The notes under the pieces were generated by a model, which was not told the DNA's origin, made no database searches, and was given only the letters and a program-made list of their open reading frames with translations. Source: Polaromonas sp. YR568 (GTDB lineage Bacteria > Pseudomonadota > Gammaproteobacteria > Burkholderiales > Burkholderiaceae_C). From it: 64,000 bases of DNA. The DNA lies in assembly GCF_900116715.1 (NCBI RefSeq), contig NZ_FPBM01000001.1:250784-314783 (forward strand), read 5' to 3'. The translations under genes were made by a program, and so were the position numbers. Of the stretch, positions 44,478 to 53,085 are shown one piece after another. Positions within the stretch are counted from its first letter, which is position 1. Each line of letters starts with the position of its first letter.

Positions 44478-47071
44478 CGCCCCGCCCCCTCCGCACTTTC
44501 CTCGTCGAGGGCCCAGAAGTCCTTACGGCACAGGCCGCGCGCCGCGCAGTAAACACAGGCCTGGCCTTCGCCCAGCGCCGGCAGCGCCGCGCCGCGCGCG
44601 ATGCGGGCCATGTCGGTCAGGATGCTGTCGATGAGCTCGTCGCGCAGACCGACGATGTCGGGCTGCTCGTAAGTGCGGGTCGGCTCTTTTTCGCCCAGAT
44701 TCACATAAGCCGCGGCCAGCGTGTCGTCGGTCATCAGCGCGGCATAAAAAGCCAGCTGCGTGTCTTCCTGGCCGTTTTTGATGCGCTCGGCGGTCGTGCT
44801 GCGTGGCTCGGTCTTGTAGTCGATCAAGAGCGCGTGGCCGTCGGCCTGGCGGTCTATGCGGTCCAGCTTGCCCAGCAGGGTGATGCCGCCCAGCGGCACT
44901 TCGCGCCAGGCTTCACCGGCTTCAAAGGTGGCGCCGGTAGCTTCGTGCCCGGCCAGCCATTCGAGGTAACCCTCTCGCACGCCCGGCCAGGCGGCGGCGA
45001 AGGGCAGGAATTCGCTCTCGCTCAGCGCCAGCTCATGTGTGGCGGTGTCGGCCGCTGCGTTGATCAGCGCCAGCCGTGCCTGCGGGTCTTGCGTGGGCGC
45101 GGCGTGAAGGGCGTCATGAAAGTGTTGCAGCAGGCTGTGCAACCAGTTGCCGAAGTCGCGCTTGCCCAGTTCGCTTTCCAGCTCTTCTGGTTCCTGCAGC
45201 TTGAGCTGGCGCAGCGCGAAAAACCGGTAAGGGCAGCGCCGCAGATCTTCATAGGCGCTGGCAGACAAACGGGTGACGGGCAAGGCTTCACCGGTCGGGA
45301 AGGGATGCGGCGTGGGCTGGATGTCTATGGCGCGCAGGACGCGCGGGTCGGCGGCAACCGGGGTCTCCTGCGCGGCATCATCCTGCGCCAGCAAGAGCTC
45401 CTGCACAAACCCGCTGGGAATCAGGTGCTCGCCCGACTCGCTGGTGCGCCACAGCACATCGACATGCGGCATGCGCAGCGCGTAATGCCAGGCCTGGCGC
45501 TGCGCGGCGGCGAGCGCCTCGCGCGAAGGCAGGCCCAGCAATTCGCGCTGGCCTGGCGTCCAGGGGCCGGTGGGCTCGGGCGAGACCGGCAGGCGGATCT
45601 CGTCGCAGCCGGGCAGCACCACCGCCTGCATGGGCCGGCCTAACAGTTGCGGCAGCGGCAGGATGACGACTTGCTCGGCCGGCGGATGCAGCGGCGAAAA
45701 CTTGCCGCCCTCCAGCGCCTGGTTGGCCCATTGGGTGAAGTCGTGAAGCCGCATCACCGGGGAGGCTTCAAATTCAGTCTCGGCCCCTTCATGCAGGCGC
45801 AGCACGTCAAGCACCGTCTGGCCGGCCTCGTCCTGCGCCAATGCGTCCCATTGCCCGGCCGATTGCAGCGCGGCACGCAGGTCGCGCAGCCACATCGCCA
45901 GCGGGCGGGCACGGCCAAAAGGCGTGCGCAGCGCGTTCACCTCGCGCGCCAGCGGCCCCGTCGCGGCAAATGCGGGCGGGACAATTCCCTCCTCCGGAAA
46001 GTCCGGCAGGTCGCGCCAGGCGCGCACGCCTACCCGGCGCAGCTCGGTCTCGGCGGTGGTCAGCATGGCGCTGTCAAAGGCCGGGGCGTTTTTCAGCCAG
46101 TCAAGCACGGAGTCGGTTGAGGCGTCCCAGGGCATGGCGCGCAGCAGGCTCATCAGGCTGGCGGCAGCGCGGGTGGTGGAAAGCTTCCAGCCGGTTTCGT
46201 CGCGCATGGCGATGCCGCGCTCGGCCAGCATCGCGCCTACGCGGCGCGTGAGCTGCCGGTCTTGGGCGATCAAAGCGACTGGGCTGCGGCCTTGCAACAG
46301 ATGGGCCAGCACACAGGCGGCCGCGCGGCCCGCTTCGTCTTCGGCGTCCTGGGCGGCGTGCAGTGCCGGCGCTTGTGGGTTTGCGTCAAAGGGAATACTC
46401 AAGGGGATGGACACCGAGAGCTCGCCGAAATGCGCCTTGAGCGACTCAGTGAGCGGGTCGGCCTGAAAGCCTTCGAGCACAGCGAAGAGCAAGGGCTTGG
46501 CCTGGTACAGGCGGTCAGTGGGGTACGCAGAAGTTGCGGCCCAGGCCAGCGCAATGCGGCCGACCGCGGCTTCCAGCGCCAGCACGGGCGAATCGAGCCC
46601 GGCTCCCAGCGTGAGTGCCAGCCGCTCACTCCAGGCCGGGCGCCGCGCCGGCGGGACGGCGGCGGCAACACCCGCCAGGCTCCAGGCCGCCTCAACCAGG
46701 CGGCCGGCCAGCGCATCCTGCTGGTTGGCCAGGCCGGCGCGCGCCAGCAGCGAGGCGGCGGTCAGCATGTCGACTGCCATGTCCATACGCAAGTCATCGC
46801 CCGAGGGGGCAAAAAGGCCTAGCGTGCCGCCCAGCCCGCTGGCCCAGTTCATGGTGGTTTCAAAGCGCGGCACAAAAAACGTGGCCCCGGCCTGCGCGGC
46901 CCAGGCGTGGCGCGCCTGCTGGATCAGCTGGGCATAGGGCAGCAGCACCACGGCTTCGGCCGGGTGCACGCCGCGGGCCTGCAACGTGGCGGCCAGTTGC
47001 GCCATGGCCTGCTGCCAGCACAGCGCGTCAGGCGGCGCCAGGGCGGTGTCGGCAGTCTGGGCAGGTGGCAT
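44474..47071 (-). CDS. addB: AddB-type PD-(D/E)XK nuclease subunit
   Basis: An 865-residue inactivated-helicase/nuclease partner of AddA. The C-terminal nuclease motif HALLIDYKTEPRS is clear, and a Cys set for a 4Fe-4S cluster (final CVYCAARGLCRKDFW plus an upstream CPYRF) is present as in AddB. The frame is open up to 47728, but that part is antisense to trxA and not protein-like; the ATG at 47071 (MPPAQTADTALAPP) is the sensible start. AddB precedes and overlaps addA, one operon. Confidence 0.88.
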   Translation of the reverse strand: MPPAQTADTALAPPDALCWQQAMAQLAATLQARGVHPAEAVVLLPYAQLIQQARHAWAAQAGATFFVPRFETTMNWASGLGGTLGLFAPSGDDLRMDMAVDMLTAASLLARAGLANQQDALAGRLVEAAWSLAGVAAAVPPARRPAWSERLALTLGAGLDSPVLALEAAVGRIALAWAATSAYPTDRLYQAKPLLFAVLEGFQADPLTESLKAHFGELSVSIPLSIPFDANPQAPALHAAQDAEDEAGRAAACVLAHLLQGRSPVALIAQDRQLTRRVGAMLAERGIAMRDETGWKLSTTRAAASLMSLLRAMPWDASTDSVLDWLKNAPAFDSAMLTTAETELRRVGVRAWRDLPDFPEEGIVPPAFAATGPLAREVNALRTPFGRARPLAMWLRDLRAALQSAGQWDALAQDEAGQTVLDVLRLHEGAETEFEASPVMRLHDFTQWANQALEGGKFSPLHPPAEQVVILPLPQLLGRPMQAVVLPGCDEIRLPVSPEPTGPWTPGQRELLGLPSREALAAAQRQAWHYALRMPHVDVLWRTSESGEHLIPSGFVQELLLAQDDAAQETPVAADPRVLRAIDIQPTPHPFPTGEALPVTRLSASAYEDLRRCPYRFFALRQLKLQEPEELESELGKRDFGNWLHSLLQHFHDALHAAPTQDPQARLALINAAADTATHELALSESEFLPFAAAWPGVREGYLEWLAGHEATGATFEAGEAWREVPLGGITLLGKLDRIDRQADGHALLIDYKTEPRSTTAERIKNGQEDTQLAFYAALMTDDTLAAAYVNLGEKEPTRTYEQPDIVGLRDELIDSILTDMARIARGAALPALGEGQACVYCAARGLCRKDFWALDEESAEGAGR

Positions 47072-47314
47072 GAAGAATGGTGTGAAGAGTCTGGTGAATG
47101 GACGAAACGCGGGCAAATAAGCAGGGGTTTGCGGCAGGTATACGGCGAAAAAGCGACGAAAAAGCGGCAAGAACGGCTTGTCAATTGAGGACGTCGCTAT
47201 CAGGGTGATAGCCCCGGCCCGCCCGACCCGGCCACTTGCTTTCTGCCACAATGACTGCAACTCAGCCCTGTACCTAATGGTACCCATCCTAAACAGACCA
47301 AAAAAGGAGCCGTC

Positions 47315-47647
47315 ATGGCAAGCGAACTGATCAAACATACCACCGATGCCACCTTCGAAGCCGACGTGCTGCAGGCCTCCAAACCCGTGCTGGTGGATTA
47401 CTGGGCTGAATGGTGCGGTCCTTGCAAGATGATTGCCCCCATCCTCGACGAAGTGGCCTCCGGCTACGACGGCAAGTTGCAGATCGCCAAAATGAATGTG
47501 GACGAAAACCGCGACATCCCCGCCAAGTTCGGCATTCGCGGCATCCCCACGCTGATGCTGTTCAAGGACGGCCAGCTGGCCGCCACCAAAGTGGGCGCCA
47601 TGAGCAAAGCCCAATTGACTGCGTTCATCGACCAGCAACTGGCCTGA
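47315..47647 (+). CDS. trxA: Thioredoxin 1
   Basis: A 110-residue thioredoxin with active site WCGPC (W33-C37), the buried Asp in VLVDYWAEW and cis-Pro in RGIPTLMLF. It reduces protein disulfides and supplies ribonucleotide reductase. A strong AAGGAG lies 6 bases before the ATG. The 243-base gap to the divergent addB start holds the promoters of both, not clearly resolved. Confidence 0.97.
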   Translation: MASELIKHTTDATFEADVLQASKPVLVDYWAEWCGPCKMIAPILDEVASGYDGKLQIAKMNVDENRDIPAKFGIRGIPTLMLFKDGQLAATKVGAMSKAQLTAFIDQQLA

Positions 47648-47893
47648 GATTTTTGAGCGCCGGAAAGGAAGCACGGCAACCCGCCGCTTCCTGACCGGGC
47701 CGGCCCCATCAACCGCCCGCCCGGACACATGGAAATCAACGCGATTTCCCTTGTGAATTTCCTGTCATAATGTGCTTTATTCACCGGCTGGCCCTCCGCC
47801 ATCCGGTTCGAGTTCCCGGTTTGTAAGCCATCTCGCGGCTTCTTTTCAAACCTCCCCCGTTTTCCATCAATGAACTCCGCAAGGAGTAATTCC

Positions 47894-49156
47894 ATGCACT
47901 TAAACGAACTCAAGGCACTGCACGTGTCTGAAGTCCTCAAGCAGGCCGAAGCCCTTGAGATTGAAAACGTCGGCCGTATGCGCAAGCAGGAGCTGATGTT
48001 TGCCATCATCAAAAAACGTGCAAAAACCGGCGAGACCATCGTGGCCGACGGCGTGCTGGAAGTGCTTCCCGATGGTTTCGGTTTCCTGCGTGCACCGGAC
48101 TCGAGCTACACCGCCTCGACCGACGACATCTACATCAGCCCCAGCCAGATCCGCCGCTTCAACCTGCACACCGGCGACATGATCGAAGGCGAAGTGCGCA
48201 CCCCCAAGGATGGCGAGCGCTACTTTGCCCTGAACAAGCTCGACAAGGTCAACGACGGCCTGCCCGAAGACAACAAGCACAAGGTCATGTTCGAGAACTT
48301 GACCCCGCTGTTCCCGCGCGAGCAGTTCAAGCTCGAGCGCGACATCAAGGGCGAAGAAAACCTGACCAGCCGCATCATCGACATCGTCTCGCCCATCGGC
48401 AAGGGCCAGCGCGCCCTGCTGGTCGCGCCGCCCAAGTCCGGCAAGACCGTGATGATGCAAAACATCGCCCATGCCATCACCGCCAACTACCCCGAAGTGG
48501 TCATGATGGTGCTGCTGGTGGACGAGCGCCCTGAAGAAGTGACCGAAATGCAGCGCAGCGTGCGCGGCGAAGTCATCTCTTCCACCTTTGACGAACCCGC
48601 CGCACGCCACGTGCATGTGGCCGAAATGGTGATCGAGCGCGCCAAGCGCCTGGTCGAGCTCGGCAAGGACGTGGTCATCCTGCTGGACTCCATCACCCGC
48701 CTGGCCCGCGCCTACAACAACGTGCTGCCGTCGTCGGGCAAAGTGCTGACCGGCGGTGTGGACGCCAATGCGCTGCAACGCCCCAAGCGCTTTTTCGGCG
48801 CGGCCCGCAATATTGAAGAAGGCGGCAGCCTGACCATCATCGGGACCGCGTTGGTCGACACCGGCAGCCGCATGGATGAAGTGATCTTTGAAGAATTCAA
48901 GGGCACCGGCAACTGCGAAATCCACCTGGACCGCCGCCTGTATGAAAAGCGCGTTTTCCCGGCGATTCACCTCAACCGCAGCGGCACCCGCAAAGAAGAG
49001 CTGCTACTCGCACCTGAAATCCTCCAAAAATCGCGAATTTTGCGTCAATTCATGTACAACATGGATGAAATCGAGTCCATGGAGCTCATGCTCAAGAACA
49101 TGAAGGCGACGAAGAACAACCACGAGTTCTTCGACATGATGCGGCGAGGCGGCTAA
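47894..49156 (+). CDS. rho: Transcription termination factor Rho
   Basis: A 420-residue RNA-dependent helicase, the usual length. RNA-binding N-terminal domain with [16 protein letters not shown] and [12 protein letters not shown]; Walker [10 protein letters not shown], Walker [17 protein letters not shown]-loop and the R-loop [14 protein letters not shown]; ends MMRRGG. ATG at 47894 follows AAGGAG at 47881-47886; an upstream in-frame ATG at 47870 is less likely. The 246-base leader after trxA is typical of an autoregulated gene, with a CATAAT (47766) as a possible -10. Confidence 0.97.
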   Translation: MHLNELKALHVSEVLKQAEALEIENVGRMRKQELMFAIIKKRAKTGETIVADGVLEVLPDGFGFLRAPDSSYTASTDDIYISPSQIRRFNLHTGDMIEGEVRTPKDGERYFALNKLDKVNDGLPEDNKHKVMFENLTPLFPREQFKLERDIKGEENLTSRIIDIVSPIGKGQRALLVAPPKSGKTVMMQNIAHAITANYPEVVMMVLLVDERPEEVTEMQRSVRGEVISSTFDEPAARHVHVAEMVIERAKRLVELGKDVVILLDSITRLARAYNNVLPSSGKVLTGGVDANALQRPKRFFGAARNIEEGGSLTIIGTALVDTGSRMDEVIFEEFKGTGNCEIHLDRRLYEKRVFPAIHLNRSGTRKEELLLAPEILQKSRILRQFMYNMDEIESMELMLKNMKATKNNHEFFDMMRRGG

Positions 49157-49168
49157 AGCCGCCTCGCC
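49143..49168 (+). other. Hairpin spanning the rho stop codon
   Basis: An 11-bp perfect stem (49143-49153 with 49158-49168) whose 4-base loop TAAA contains the rho stop codon. No T tract follows, so it is not a standard terminator; it could stabilise the mRNA 3' end or stop polymerase with other factors. Confidence 0.6.
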
Positions 49169-49175
49169 AAATATG

Positions 49176-49272
49176 GCCCCCACGGTCGCTCACTTCGTGT
49201 AGCTCCCTGCCCCCCCCCCGAGGGGGTCGCCCGCCCTGCGGCCCGGCAAAGCCGGTTCCGCGCGCTCATGCT
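49176..49272 (-). repeat. Intergenic GC-rich repeat, copy C
   Basis: Minus-strand copy of the repeat at 8.0-8.2 kb: its reverse complement reads GGAACCGGCTTTGCCGGGCC, then GGGCGACCCCCTC with an extended G run, then TACACGAAGTGAGC. Paired head to head with copy D. Copies C and D fill most of the 318-base gap between rho and rpmE2. Confidence 0.75.
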
Positions 49273-49315
49273 GGCTTGAAGATTCAGGCCGCATGCAGCG
49301 GGGGTATTTCACCAG

Positions 49316-49403
49316 TGGGGGCCGCGGGTCCGGCTTCGCCGGCCCCAGGCGCCGCCCCCTAGAGGGGGGAACAAGCTACACGCAGTGAGCTTGGACGGGG
49401 GTG
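49316..49403 (+). repeat. Intergenic GC-rich repeat, copy D
   Basis: Plus-strand copy, diverged in the first hairpin (GGTCCGGCTTCGCCGGCC), with GCCCCCTAGAGGGGGG and TACACGCAGTGAGC conserved. It ends directly before the -10 box of rpmE2. Confidence 0.72.
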
Positions 49404-49410
49404 CTATAAT
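49402..49410 (+). promoter_or_regulatory. Extended -10 promoter of rpmE2
   Basis: TGCTATAAT is a perfect extended -10 element (TGn + TATAAT) 65 bases before the rpmE2 ATG. Its upstream part is the end of repeat copy D; no separate -35 hexamer is obvious. Confidence 0.6.
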
Positions 49411-49474
49411 GTGCGGCTTAGCGGAAAGTGCCCAGGACTGGCTTGTGTGGCTCCCGCATCGAACAAGGAAGATC

Positions 49475-49744
49475 ATGAAAGAAGGCATTCACCCCAATTA
49501 CCGCGAAGTTTGTTTCCTGGACTTGTCCAACAACTTCAAGTTTGTGACCCGCTCGTGCGTCAACACCAAAGAAATGGTGACCATGGATGACGGCCGCGAA
49601 TTGCCCCTGTACAAGCTCGATACGTCCAGCGAATCGCACCCCTTCTACACCGGCACGCAAAAATCCGTCGACAACATGGGCGGCCGCGTTGAGAAATTCC
49701 GCAACCGTTTCGGCAAAACCGCCGCTAAAGACGCTGCCAAGTAA
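49475..49744 (+). CDS. rpmE2: Ribosomal protein bL31, type B (zinc-independent)
   Basis: An 89-residue bL31 starting MKEGIHPNYREVCF after AAGGAAGA. It lacks the CxxC zinc pairs of type A L31 and has the KSVDNMGGRVEKFRNRFGK end, so it is the type B form. It is a large-subunit ribosomal protein at the intersubunit bridge. In many species this paralog replaces zinc-binding L31 under zinc limitation; no Zur-like box is evident here, so it may be the main L31. Confidence 0.95.
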   Translation: MKEGIHPNYREVCFLDLSNNFKFVTRSCVNTKEMVTMDDGRELPLYKLDTSSESHPFYTGTQKSVDNMGGRVEKFRNRFGKTAAKDAAK

Positions 49745-49769
49745 GCTGCGAAATTTTCGCCAGCTTGCC

Positions 49770-49803
49770 AAAAAGCAGCCTGAATTTCAGGCTGCTTTTT
49801 TTT
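49770..49803 (+). terminator. Rho-independent terminator after rpmE2
   Basis: A 14-bp stem (49770-49783 with 49787-49800, AAAAAGCAGCCTGA/TCAGGCTGCTTTTT) with a 3-base loop and 8 T. Confidence 0.93.
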
Positions 49804-49936
49804 CGGCAAAATTTGCCGGGGGCCGCGAGGCGCCCCGGCCCGGTTTAACGCAAAATCACCGATGGCTCGCGGCGCGTGACCGGCCTGCTTCTTTTGCCCC
49901 GTTCACCGCTGCGCCCCTTTCAAACCTCCAACCGTT

Positions 49937-51724
49937 TTGAACAAACCCTCTCCCGCCATCATTGCCCAGTCCGCCGTGCGCCGCCTGCCCCGGCTGGCGC
50001 TGTGGCTGTTCTGCATTGCCTATGTGCTGCCGGGCTTCCTGGGGCGTGGCCCCTGGAAGAATGAGGACATCGCTGCGTTTGGTGTCATGCGCGAGCTCGC
50101 ATCGGCCGCATCCAACTGGCTGCAGCCCCAATTGCTGGGCCAGGTCACCGGTTTTGATGCGCTGGCGCCTTACTGGCTGGGTGCCATCGCCATCAAATGG
50201 CTGCCCTTCCTGGACCAAGCCCTGGCGGTGCGCATTCCGTTTGTGCTGCTGCTCGCGCTGACGCTGCTGGCCACCTGGTACGCCGTCTATTACCTTGCCC
50301 GCAGCCCGTTAGCCCAGCCGGTCGCCTTTGCCTTTGGCGGCGAGGCCAGCCCGGTCGACTATGCCCGGGCGATTGCCGACGCCGGCGTGCTGGCGCTGAT
50401 TGCCTGCCTCGGGCTGGCGCAGCTGTCTCATGAAACCACACCGGCGCTGGCGCAGCTGGGCTTCACCGCGCTGGCCTTCTATGCCATGGCGGCCAGCCCC
50501 TACCGCCGGGCCACCAAAATCCTCGGGCCGGCCTTCGGCCTGCTGATCGGACTTGGCGGCCTGGCCCTGAGCGGCGCGCCCACATTGGCCCTGCTGTTCG
50601 GTATTGGGGGTGCACTGGTCGAGTGGACCCATATGCGCTGGGGCACCGACCAGACGGATCCCGCAGCCAAGCAACAGTCCTGGCACTGGGTTTTGCTGAT
50701 CACCAGCATCACGCTGGGGGTTTCACTGCTCGCTTACTCGCTGGACCTCTGGCGCTGGCGCATCCACTTGCCCGGCACCGAAGACGCCTCGGCCTGGAAA
50801 GACTGGCGCAGCCTGGGCCGCCTGCTGCTGTGGTTCACCTGGCCGGCGTGGCCGCTGGCGATGTGGACGCTTTTCCGCTGGCGCAGGCAGCTGGCCAGCC
50901 GCCATGTCGCGCTGCCGCTTTGGTTCGCCGCAATGGCAGTCGCCGCCACGCTGACCACCACAGCCTCCGACCGCAGCCTGCTGCTCAGCCTGCCGCCGCT
51001 GGCCGCGCTGGCCGCCTTCGCGCTGCCCACGCTCAAGCGCAGCGTGGCTTCGCTGATCGATTGGTTCACCCTGCTGTTCTTCACGGGCTGCGGCATCATC
51101 ATCTGGGTGGTCTGGATCGCCATGCAGACCGGCGTGCCACGCCAACCCGCCGCCAACGTGGCCAAGCTGGCGCCCGGTTTTGAACCCAGCTTTTCCTGGT
51201 TTGCCTTTCTGGTGGCCCTGGCCGCCACCGTCGCCTGGGCCTGGCTGGTCAAGTGGCGGGCGGGTGCGCAGCGCGCGGCCGTCTGGAAGTCGCTGGTGCT
51301 GCCCGCCGGCGGCGCCACGCTGTGCTGGCTGCTGCTGATGACGCTCTGGATGCCGCTGCTCGACTATGCGCGCAGCTTTGCGCCCATGTCGCGCCAGATT
51401 GCCAGCCTGGTCGACAAAAACGACTGCGTTGAAATCTACGGCATCGGCAGCGCGCAGGCGGCCGCCCTGCAATACCACGGCCAGCTCGAACTGCGCCAGG
51501 CCGGCCCAGAGGCCAGCTGCCCTTATCTGATCGTCGACATCGAAGCCCAGCCTACGCTCAGCAGCACGGTTAATTTGCCTGACTGGGCCTTCCAGGCCAC
51601 GGTGCGCCGGCCCACGGACAAAACGGAGAATGTGCTTCTCTACAAGCGGGTCAGCCTTGGCACTGCGCCACCCGCCAAGCCCGCCAGCAGCAACCGCCGC
51701 GCCAAACCCAGAACCAGCCCTTGA
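49937..51724 (+). CDS. GT-C-like (ArnT/PMT-type) polytopic membrane protein
   Basis: A 595-residue inner-membrane protein with about 11-12 hydrophobic segments. GRGPWKNEDIAAFGVMREL near the N terminus fits the conserved acidic loop of PMT/ArnT (GT-C) glycosyltransferases that use lipid-linked sugars. Unlike typical members, the C-terminal ~100 residues (KNDCVEIYGIGSAQAAALQYH) form a soluble domain with a basic Pro/Ser/Arg tail. The only usable start is TTG at 49937. The MATE gene overlaps its stop. Acceptor and donor are unknown. Confidence 0.7.
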   Translation: MNKPSPAIIAQSAVRRLPRLALWLFCIAYVLPGFLGRGPWKNEDIAAFGVMRELASAASNWLQPQLLGQVTGFDALAPYWLGAIAIKWLPFLDQALAVRIPFVLLLALTLLATWYAVYYLARSPLAQPVAFAFGGEASPVDYARAIADAGVLALIACLGLAQLSHETTPALAQLGFTALAFYAMAASPYRRATKILGPAFGLLIGLGGLALSGAPTLALLFGIGGALVEWTHMRWGTDQTDPAAKQQSWHWVLLITSITLGVSLLAYSLDLWRWRIHLPGTEDASAWKDWRSLGRLLLWFTWPAWPLAMWTLFRWRRQLASRHVALPLWFAAMAVAATLTTTASDRSLLLSLPPLAALAAFALPTLKRSVASLIDWFTLLFFTGCGIIIWVVWIAMQTGVPRQPAANVAKLAPGFEPSFSWFAFLVALAATVAWAWLVKWRAGAQRAAVWKSLVLPAGGATLCWLLLMTLWMPLLDYARSFAPMSRQIASLVDKNDCVEIYGIGSAQAAALQYHGQLELRQAGPEASCPYLIVDIEAQPTLSSTVNLPDWAFQATVRRPTDKTENVLLYKRVSLGTAPPAKPASSNRRAKPRTSP

Positions 51725-53085
51725 GCGAACTCAGGATCATCAGCCGGCATGCCGGCACGGTGCTTGTCGGGCAACTGGCCATCATGGCATTCGGCGTCGC
51801 CGACACCGTGATTGCCGGCCGCTACAGCGACGAAGCGCTGGCGGCCCTATCGATAGGCTCAGCCCTCTATGTCAGCGTCTACGTCGGCCTGATCGGCATC
51901 GTGCAGGCGCTGTTGCCCATCTGGGCCGAGATGCTGGGTGCGCGCAAGCATGAAGCGGTAGGCGCGTCGCTACGCCAAAGCATGTACCTGTGCGGCTTCA
52001 TCGTGGTGGCGGGCATGACCGCGATGCTCTTTCCCGGCCCCCTGCTGCGCTGGGCAGAGGTGCCCGAACTCATGCGGGGCGAGGTGCAGCATTACCTGGC
52101 GGTGCTGGCCTTTGCGTTCGCGCCGTCCCTGGTCTTTCGCATCTACAGCACCTTTAACCAGGCGCTGGGCAAGCCGCTGCTGGTCACCTGGCTGCAGGTC
52201 GGCGCCTTGCTGGTCAAGATTCCGCTGTCGATCTGGCTGGTAGCCGGCGGCGCGGGCGTGGAGCCCATGGGTGCGGTGGGCTGCGCCTGGGCCACGCTGA
52301 TCGTGAACTACCTATTGATGGTGCTCGCCGTGGTGATGCTGCGCACGCAGTCACTCTACAAACCGTACAACATCTGGGACCGCATGGAGCGCCCTGACTG
52401 GTCGCAGATCGGCAACTTCGCCAGGCTGGGCATCCCGGGCGGGCTGGCGTATCTGGTGGAGGTGACATCGTTCACCCTCATGGCGCTGTTTATCGCCCGG
52501 CTGGGCACCGTCGCCTCCGCAAGCCACCAGATTGCCTCCAGCGTAGCGGCCGTGCTCTACATGATGCCGCTTTCCATGGCCATCGCCTGCAGCGCGCGCG
52601 TGTCGTTCTGGATAGGCGCGGGCCGCCCGGACTATGCCAAACGCGTGGTGCTGCTCGGGCTCAAGCTCACCGGGCTCGCCGCGATCACGCTGGCCACCTT
52701 TGTATCGCTGGCAGGCCCCCTGCTGGCGGGCTGGTATTCAGGTAACCCCGAAATCGTTGCGCTTGCTTCGTCGCTGCTGGTGTGGGTGGCCTTCTACCAT
52801 GTGGCGGATGCGACCCAGGCCCTGACCGCATTCCTGCTGCGTTGCTACCGCATCACGATCACGCCATTGGCGCTGTACGGTGTGCTGCTTTGGGGGCTTG
52901 GGCTTCTGGGAGGTTATCGCCTGGCCTACACCGGCGTCGCCGGCCATGCGGCCACGCAGTCCACGGCAAGCTTCTGGGCTGCCAGCACGGTAGCCATTGG
53001 GTTGGTGGCTACCTGTTTTCTGGGCTTGCTGTGGCACGCCGTCAGGCGCAGCCTGCGGGTGCCAGCTTCGACTCAGGCAGCCTGA
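51721..53085 (+). CDS. MATE family efflux transporter
   Basis: A 454-residue, 12-helix MatE protein (NorM-like). AFGVADTVIAGRYSDEALAALSIGSAL and the second-half repeat VEVTSFTLMALFIARLGTVASASHQIA are the paired MatE motifs. It uses Na+ or H+ to export cationic compounds. It starts with TTG at 51721, overlapping the preceding stop (TTGA), so coupled translation is likely. Its 3' end overlaps the convergent phoR gene by 13 bases. Confidence 0.92.
   Translation: MSELRIISRHAGTVLVGQLAIMAFGVADTVIAGRYSDEALAALSIGSALYVSVYVGLIGIVQALLPIWAEMLGARKHEAVGASLRQSMYLCGFIVVAGMTAMLFPGPLLRWAEVPELMRGEVQHYLAVLAFAFAPSLVFRIYSTFNQALGKPLLVTWLQVGALLVKIPLSIWLVAGGAGVEPMGAVGCAWATLIVNYLLMVLAVVMLRTQSLYKPYNIWDRMERPDWSQIGNFARLGIPGGLAYLVEVTSFTLMALFIARLGTVASASHQIASSVAAVLYMMPLSMAIACSARVSFWIGAGRPDYAKRVVLLGLKLTGLAAITLATFVSLAGPLLAGWYSGNPEIVALASSLLVWVAFYHVADATQALTAFLLRCYRITITPLALYGVLLWGLGLLGGYRLAYTGVAGHAATQSTASFWAASTVAIGLVATCFLGLLWHAVRRSLRVPASTQAA

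Noticed and set aside
47072..47728. N-terminal extension of addB by about 219 codons
   Set aside because: The extension runs antisense through trxA and is not AddB-like; the ATG at 47071 gives the expected protein.
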